Shown here one piece after another: positions 56,485 to 64,000 of a stretch of 64,000 bases of DNA (the first letter of the stretch is position 1; every line of letters begins with the position of its first letter). Made by a program: the position numbers and the translations under genes. The stretch covers positions 7,130,001 through 7,194,000 of the forward strand of contig NC_059539.1 in the NCBI RefSeq assembly GCF_905220415.1, in the 5' to 3' direction. The notes beneath the pieces were generated by a model. The model worked only from the letters and a program-made list of their open reading frames with translations, had not been told where the DNA came from and searched no databases. This stretch comes from Colias croceus. Its lineage: Eukaryota; Arthropoda; Insecta; Lepidoptera; Pieridae.

Positions 56485-59400
56485 GTAAGTTATTTTTATA
56501 TTACTGTTTTTATTCGAATATTTCACTTTTCGTTTTCTTTATTATAGAACAAAATGAGGATGAAGTAAGGCCTTCGTCATTAATATTGCACTGATTCTTA
56601 GAGGAAGGAGAGATAATAATCAACATTTCTATGCCTATTTAATATTACGCGCTTGCTCAAGCTCCGTTCCTGGTTGACTCACAGAATGAACACAAAATAA
56701 AAAATGCGTTCCTATGTCACTATAGAAATCAAAATATTTTTTTCAATCGGTTAACTAACTAGGTAATTACTTTTTAAGTTTTTTTAGCAAACTTGCATAC
56801 AATCAAATACTATTTTCTCTATATCATAGAAATGCGTCAGTAGGTACATATTTTTTTAATGTTATGAGCGAATCTTAATCAAGTAGGTAATAAAACTTTG
56901 CCAATATCAATCCAACCATCACAAAAATTAGTAGGGTTAAGCAGAATTTTTTTTTGTCTCGAATAGATTTCACATGCAATTAATAAGTGAATACTTACCT
57001 ACTAACCTAAAAAATTTACTCACATACATCTCATATACGAGTGTAAATTTTTCAAATGTAATTGCACACCAAGTTCTAACATAACCCTTGAGCTTTAATA
57101 ACTTACTCGTGACTAACACCTGTCGTATCGAATTGCCCACTCAACCGTTTTATTGTGCGTCAGGTTATAGAGTCCCTCTGCGACGCAATCTTCGGTGCAT
57201 CCATCAGTCATTCATAATGATATACATTAGGTATTTAGGTCTATCGTATATTACGTATAATCTATTTTATTTATACAGTTTATATCTATTATATTAGTGA
57301 ACGAGATGAGATTATGAATTATTGTTTAGTTTCATTTTTTAGATTTCATCGATCTAACTTTTTTGTGATACCATGTATGATACATGTATTTACGTACCTA
57401 CTACCTACTAACTTCCCGCCCGCAATTAACATCATCTGAGATGCATGTCATTTCCTCGTACGATTTTCAATTCCCTAGGCCAACCCCCTTCTAGTTTAAA
57501 TAACAATACAAAGATATGGCTTTATTAAAGATATAAAATTATTCCATAGGTTTTTTAACATCTTATAATTTTTCCGTCAATAAACTGATATATTCATAAG
57601 AGAAACATATTATAGGACCGAAAACTCTACTCTGTAATCTACATGTACTTTAAAATGAGATACAGTTTTATTTATGACAATATTATTGCAGAAACTAGAA
57701 CGAGGCGAGAAAAGTTATTGCCAAGAAAGCTTAGTTTGTGAAGACGTTGATTATACACTCAAGTTTTAATGCGTTATTAAAAGTTCACTAAGGGCCTTGT
57801 TATGATAGACATTACTGTAAAGTAACTATTAGGGGTAATTTGTATTTGTATTTTGGCTTGAAATTTAGATATAATTTGCTTGTTTTAGTTTCTAAACTAT
57901 GATAGACATAAGTTATGTTATTGGTGAAATGTAATTTTGGGTTAATATTTACCAGTAAATAATGTGACGACTATTTGATGACAAAAGCGTCTTTTGTATT
58001 AATTGTATAAATAATATAGTGTGTTCTAATCTTTTAATCGCAATAAGCTATAAATTACTTATTAATCTGTAATGATAACTACAACCACATTATAACCAAA
58101 GCAGAACAATTTTAAATACACGTTTACAATTAACCTACCTATATATTCAATATTCATTTACCTCATACAACGTAATCAAAATAATAGCAGCAGTCCGATT
58201 TTATTATATGGCTTCTTTAATAGCAATAGAATGTGACATTAATAGCGTGTCCCAGTTCTTTTGTATGAACAGTAGCACGAGACCACAGACAGGTGTGCTA
58301 GGAATTCCCATTAAAAGTCATAAATCTTAGCCGTGGAATGGATGCGACAGGTTGCGACCACCGTGCTGAATGCGTTGATAATCGGGGACCTGTCGCACGG
58401 CCTCAGTTTTGTCGATTCTTTACGCCAACCCCCATGATCACGATGCAATCGTGTCGTGGAATGCCACATTACTTTGTAACTAGAACGATAGCGTCGATAC
58501 CTCACACTTAGAAACCAAACATTTTTAATTTATTTTAATATTACGTTAAAAAAGCTCGGGCGCGGGCTTAAACTCCGAAAGTTTAGTAATTATGAACCAG
58601 AGGGAACCCAATTTATCTAAGGGCTTAGTATAGGTCTAACCTAAATGTGTTAATGTTTGTTTAGCGAAGGACAAGGTCTAATTTTGTTTAAAAATACACG
58701 AGACCGAGCACATTATTAAATCCTGTGTTAGATACATATAAAATGTACATAAGATGTATTTGGTATTCATGATTAACGATTGTTATTGTGTCTTAGAAGC
58801 CCCGTATCGATTATTATTATGCATCTATAAAAACGCGTTGCCTAATTATACGTTCCCAGTAGATGATCCTTAGTGGGTGGCCGTCTTCGGGTTATTACTC
58901 TAATCTAACTCGGATATCAAATCTTTATTAACCTTCATTTTTCGAATGATGCGTCTTCACTAGTTCGAGGTTACATCTTATAATAGTGGTGATACAATCA
59001 ACTAGAAAATAACGTTTAAAATGTAATAAAATGTCGTGTGCAATTCTAAAATAATCATATTCAACTATGTATTTAATTTTAAAAACTGTAGCTGTTAACA
59101 TATTTTTTACGTATAGATAAAGTTTTAAACTACTAAAATAAAATTGCTTGTTGTTTCTTGCGACGCGGACGTAGATCTTTAACATTTAATTTTCAATTTC
59201 ACAATTTCTCAAGTATTTCTATAAAATTAAATTGCTTTGAATTCAAAAGAATACACACAGAAATGTGCTTTTACTCAGAAAAATGACAAAGCGCTTCTTA
59301 GTACCTGGTATGCGACGCAATCTCATCAAAGTGCCTTTATGTATACGTATATACTACATATATCTATATAGGAAGATAATATACTGTTGGTAAATTAATC

Positions 59401-62400
59401 CTCTATTCGTGCCCTCTATCATCCTATACGCTCTTTGAGTTAGCGATCGACAAGTGCTTTGATCTTGTTTCAGAATCTCTTTCAATACATTTGCAGGTAT
59501 GGCGTTATCTCGATTGTTTGCTCTATTTAAATTGATTTTTAATATTGATGAGACAGGTTATTGTAAGGCACTTTATGAACAAGCAATTAAGGCATACATA
59601 TAATATAGGTCTACACGGTGTCTGTTTTTTTTTTCTGGTGTGCAATAAAACGTTTATTTTATGTATCCGCAATCTACATTTGAGTTTCACAATTGATGTT
59701 TAATTTTGATTTGCATCAAATATTTTATTAAATATACATTTTAATATACATATTCTATTCTACAATGCTACAATTTTCAAGATGAACGCTGTGTCCATTT
59801 TACATTCGTACAATTCAAACGATAAATACAATATTCGAGATCGCATCTTTTTATACCGTAAACAGTTGAGAATATCTGTTAACAGTTATACATATAATAA
59901 TTTTGTTTCAACCATTGCTCTACTGAACCGATACATCAGTGTCATATCATGTGTAACATTTGAAACTATGTGGCAATGAAGGTTCGTAGTTCGGACACTG
60001 TGAATGCTCGCAAAACGGTTACGGTCCGTTTGTGCAGTACTGTTTGTTAAATTTACTCATTCATTCAATCAATGGCAATGGGTGCGGGCGTTGGTCGCAC
60101 AATAATCGGTACGGGACAATTCCCCTCATTGTGACCACTGGCCGCAATTACGTATGCGCACTTCCTATGCTCGAGTCTCGACCCCGACCGACACATCTGG
60201 TGACCGATTTTTTGCTCTTATGCCTCTCGTTTAATTAGGATGCGCATCACAGCTAATTGTAGTTAACAGTCTAGATATGATACATATGCATGGGAACGGA
60301 CTTCTATGTACTACACACGTGCACTGTATTTCGTAATTAAATTACTCACCCTTGCTATTTATCTGAATAAAACTACCCTCAATACGGCACTCTGGAGATT
60401 AGGAAAGTTGAGGGATTTTTCTTACTCATGTGTAGGTACCTAACGTGATCAATTGATTAATGTTCAGATGTGCGCTGTTTTTAATTTATTTTTATGAAAA
60501 GTGCACGCAAGATCCGTCATTCCCCAATCACGCTACTTATTGTTGTAAACATACGTTAAAAAAAACGTTTTTTGATGAAAATTAAATGAAAGAATGAAAA
60601 ATCTAGGTTTAACTATCTATAGTTAAACCTAGAATTTAAAGAACCTAAACTCTAGTTTAGGTTCTTTAAAATTTAAAAAAAGGTAATTTAATCTTTATTT
60701 TTAGCGTTTTTAGTTTGCTCTTGAAAATAACAAAGGCTTTATATTTTTTGGTTTTTATGGCATTCAAATGCTTTATAAATATAAATTTATAAAGGATAGA
60801 AAAAAAATAATTATAAATTTATATTAATAACAAAGGCTACAAATTGTTACTAGCCCTGACCATCGTGAGAATGTTTGACCGCTCCATTTTTAACCCCATG
60901 CTCAAGTAGGTATTTGCTTAGCACACGGGACGTACTTATTGGTATAGTTAGGTTTCGAGTGTGCTTTTGCATTGTTTGCAGAGTACAAGTATTTTTAAAG
61001 TTTAAATTATGTAACATAGCTGTAAATATTTAATCAGTGATTATTACGCGACTCTACAATTTACTTTGAACGTAGTTACAAGAAAATTAAAGATAAATTA
61101 AAAACTATGTAGTATCAGTATCAAATTTCATGTCATGTCCGTTTTGTTTCATTGTTGTTTTGTAATTTCGTGAATTATTATAAGTTTATAAGACAAGCGT
61201 AGTTAGTGATGTTTAACATGATATCAGATGCAAATAGCTCACGCAAAGTGCGTGATTGTCGATCTATCCTCCCATCTTCAAGGCTTTCACTCTGATTATG
61301 GTTTGATTGCGGTCATTTGCTCGTCTCCCTAAATGCCAGTGAGAAGCTTTAACACGCCGAGTAAAACAACAGCTATGAACTAGCGATACATTGGTTGTTC
61401 ACGATTCTTACACATGTTATATATTATATTATGCCTATTGCGTGATGTAGTCAAACCATTATGCCTTGTTATATACACGTAAAACTCCGACTGCTAGTGT
61501 TCAATTAGTACAGTTATAATTCTAGCCTAATTAATTTTACCTTTGTAGAGTATGTTGTTCAAGCGGTCTCTTGAGCTTTGAGCTTGCTTTGAGAGTGTTT
61601 ACTAAACTATTATTATTTATTAATTTTGATTTTGATTACATCGAACTCAATATGAAATAATAACATTTATATTCACGATTGTTACGTAGGTTTATTGCTA
61701 GAATTAAAACATGTTCAGTTGGTTTTGAACAGTAGATGTTCGTAAGAAGTAATGGAGTACATCAAACTAAAGGACGTAAGTAAGTACTTATACGTGGGGG
61801 ACACGAAATCGTGGTTTTTGCATGTACACCACTTAACATAGTATTGTTCTGTTTGCAATGGTAACTGGAGAGCTCTCCGCGACCCTGATTGGCATTCACT
61901 ACACACGTCAATTCACCCCTTTTGCTCGATAGTAAGCATTCACGCCTAGATTGCAAGCTTCAAGAAAATACTCTCTAAACAACTTTTTAATTATAGCAAT
62001 AAAGTTGATTTTATAACCTTCATCATAGTATGAAATGAAATTTTAGTACACATTAATTAGTTTCGCTTTTATAATTTGTTTGCCTTCATTTCAGACAAGT
62101 TTAAAGTTATTATATAGGTAATTACGGTGAGAGTATCATTTAGTTCCCGTCAAGTACACCTCTCTGAGATGCGCGGGGTCACAGAGGGCGTGCGTATTCG
62201 TCTACTTAGAAAGTTACAACCAAAACATTCGTCTGTCTAATTATAGACTGATTTAGCCTTACGTGTTGCTTTCAAAGCGTTTCAGAGATGTTTCATAGTA
62301 ACACTGATGTACGTTACCGTTTTAAATGCTTTGAAAGTTTTTACTTGCGTAATTATTTTGAATAATATCATGTCTCCTTTAAAGCAGGACGTAATCTACC

Positions 62401-64000
62401 GCCCAAGCAAAAATGTAGGCCCTAAAGCTAAACGATATACGAGGGATGTCTTTGTTATAGGTAAACACATGGTATATTGCTTCGTCTATGTGATTTATTA
62501 GCACTAGCATGTGGTATTACGGGAAAATTGTTACGTACTTTATTAAGATTTAGTGCAGCTTTGGGCTTGCAAGCGCCGGTAGACCGTTCCTTTGGGAAAT
62601 ACTGTGGTAAATAATAATTAAACTTTGCTCCCTTGAATATATCGTGTCGATACAACTTATATGGGGCGATTGCATGCAACTTTATAATTGAGTAACCATT
62701 TATTCTGTTCGAATGGTATATATAGAGATAATATGCCTAATCGTTAGATAATCGGATAATTTTCCCCGATAAATATCAAATAGGTAATGTAGCATTGCAA
62801 TTACCTTAACATTGAAGTAGGTTTCTACTAGGTAATGTTTGTGTTTTTGAATGATGGTTTTGATGGCAGGTTGATAAAAACGTATAACGGGTTCTTGTCG
62901 TGCGTCAACGATTTGCCTGGTTCGTGAGCAATGATTATAAACACTTCCGATTGCGAAAGTTGATGAGTGCTGCGATATAGCACTGTCAGTGGTCGTCACA
63001 CTTTGGCGACGAATTAGAAGAATATACGGGCAAAATATCAAATATCTATACATTTAAACGTAACTAGGGATTCTGGGGAAAAATTTTTGTTCATGAATAC
63101 TTTAAATATCTTCCTACCTTATTAAATATTAGTTAAGGCATAGTCTATGCCGCATAGAGTTATAATTTCAAATACCTATTTATTTTGAAATCATCGTTGT
63201 GCTACGCTTAATGATTCTACTTTGACTCGACAAATGAATATAAATTTTAGCTTCATTCCCGACCGTTTCCTTAGTTTTCTTATTAAAACACTTCCCGGCA
63301 GAAACTCAACTTCAATCTCAGACTCGGAGAAAATTGCACTTCATTTGCGTGCAAGATGCTGCTTCCGAAGCGAATTCGACGTTCTCACGGTTCAATCTTG
63401 TATCTTCACTACGCAATCCACAAAGCATTTTAAACACCGTACTGATTGATAGATTGGCATTCAAATATAATAGCGCCGACATTTTCTAATAGTAGAGACT
63501 AGAGAGTGTCTTATGCATTGAGCCTTATGTTTTACAAAGGTATATTCATGTTGTATTTTAGCCTGTCATCGTCGCTTTCAAATCTGAATTAAGTGTAGTC
63601 ATTTACGATCCTGGACGTCATTGAAGAACAACAGGACGTATAATAAAATACGAGACCATGCATAGAATCGTGTTTAATCGACGGTGCTAGAGATGCAATT
63701 CGGATAGCTCGGCCTGTCAGCCTGTGTCGGAGAGAGAAAGAATGCACGTGCTGGGTTCTGACTGACGAGGCAGCTTTTGATATCATAATTAAGCCGTGAT
63801 GGCCGGCGAGGGGATAATGTTTATCTTACGGCTATAAATGGAGATAATGATATATTCCGTTAATGACCGTCCTTTCTTATATTATAGCGATGTCCAACTT
63901 CTTAAATCTTATATTATTAACAGGTAAATTATCTTTTCTAAAACCTTATACGATAATGTATTGATTGTTTTATTATGCATTTCTTAATAATTGGCTATCC
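56485..64000 (+). other. Start of the first long CadN intron
   Basis: At least 7.5 kb with no further cadherin exon in the required phase. No RNA gene or transposon with clear ends was found. A double hairpin lies at 60602-60670. Modest GC-richer patches (about 58310-58470, 60080-60200, 61860-61930) have no reading frame of note. This could also hold unrelated non-coding genes that I cannot see. Confidence 0.6.
60602..60670. repeat. Two adjacent perfect hairpins
   Basis: TCTAGGTTTAACTAT (60602-60616) pairs with 60619-60633 across CT, and immediately after it TTTAAAGAACCTAAACT (60635-60651) pairs with 60654-60670, again across CT. Stems are 15 and 17 bp without mismatch, and both contain AACCTA/TAGGTT. 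Confidence 0.9.

Noticed and set aside
63222..63449. Open frame as a possible second CadN exon
   Set aside because: No cadherin repeat motif and no acceptor in the required phase.
1..64000. CRISPR arrays, operons, ribosome binding sites, phage or plasmid genes
   Set aside because: None seen; the window is eukaryotic and intron-containing throughout.

Overview
The window is a piece of a lepidopteran (moth or butterfly) nuclear chromosome. The evidence is AT-rich spacer DNA, spliced genes with GT-AG introns, proteins of insect type (Spalt, N-cadherin, a ttk-group BTB protein), short Helitron-like repeats and an RTE-type LINE tail of kinds I associate with Lepidoptera, and a very frequent dispersed TAGGTA/TACCTA motif. 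There is no operon, CRISPR array or other prokaryotic-type system.

Layout. 1-10435: gene-free upstream DNA of spalt, with a TIR transposon at 4655-5920 and a CpG-rich promoter just before 10436. 10436-27901 (+): spalt (sal), seven coding exons, 1325 residues, with the C2HC finger, the glutamine-rich oligomerisation segment and C2H2 fingers in a 2+3+2+2 arrangement. 30163-34509 (-): a six-exon gene for a proteasome lid subunit of the Rpn7/PSMD6 family, unusually diverged. 35720-38257 (+): an intronless Nibbler/Mut-7-type 3'-5' exonuclease, head-to-head with the Rpn7 gene. 38841-43057 (-): Rab geranylgeranyltransferase alpha, ten exons, 529 residues. 45234-47284 (+): a small two-exon BTB zinc-finger protein. 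47844-50461: a 2.6-kb foldback transposon. 55197-56484 (+): the N-terminal coding exon of neural cadherin (CadN), whose remaining exons lie beyond the window. 56485-64000 is the start of a long CadN intron.

The genes do not form one pathway. Two (sal, CadN) are developmental genes with large non-coding surroundings. Between them lies a compact cluster of housekeeping-type genes (proteasome lid, small-RNA and mRNA exonuclease, Rab prenylation). All exon joins given here were checked for reading phase, and each complete gene adds up to an exact multiple of three.

The mobile DNA is the least ordinary part. The main items are a near-perfect 829-bp-arm foldback element with a clean 9-bp target duplication, a TIR element carrying a 16-bp motif many times over, several Helitron-like elements with TC...CTAG ends between A and T, and a CpG-rich dispersed repeat present both at the Rpn7/nbr divergent promoter and 17 kb away. 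The most interesting gene-level observation is the diverged Rpn7 sequence, which may be a specialised paralogue.
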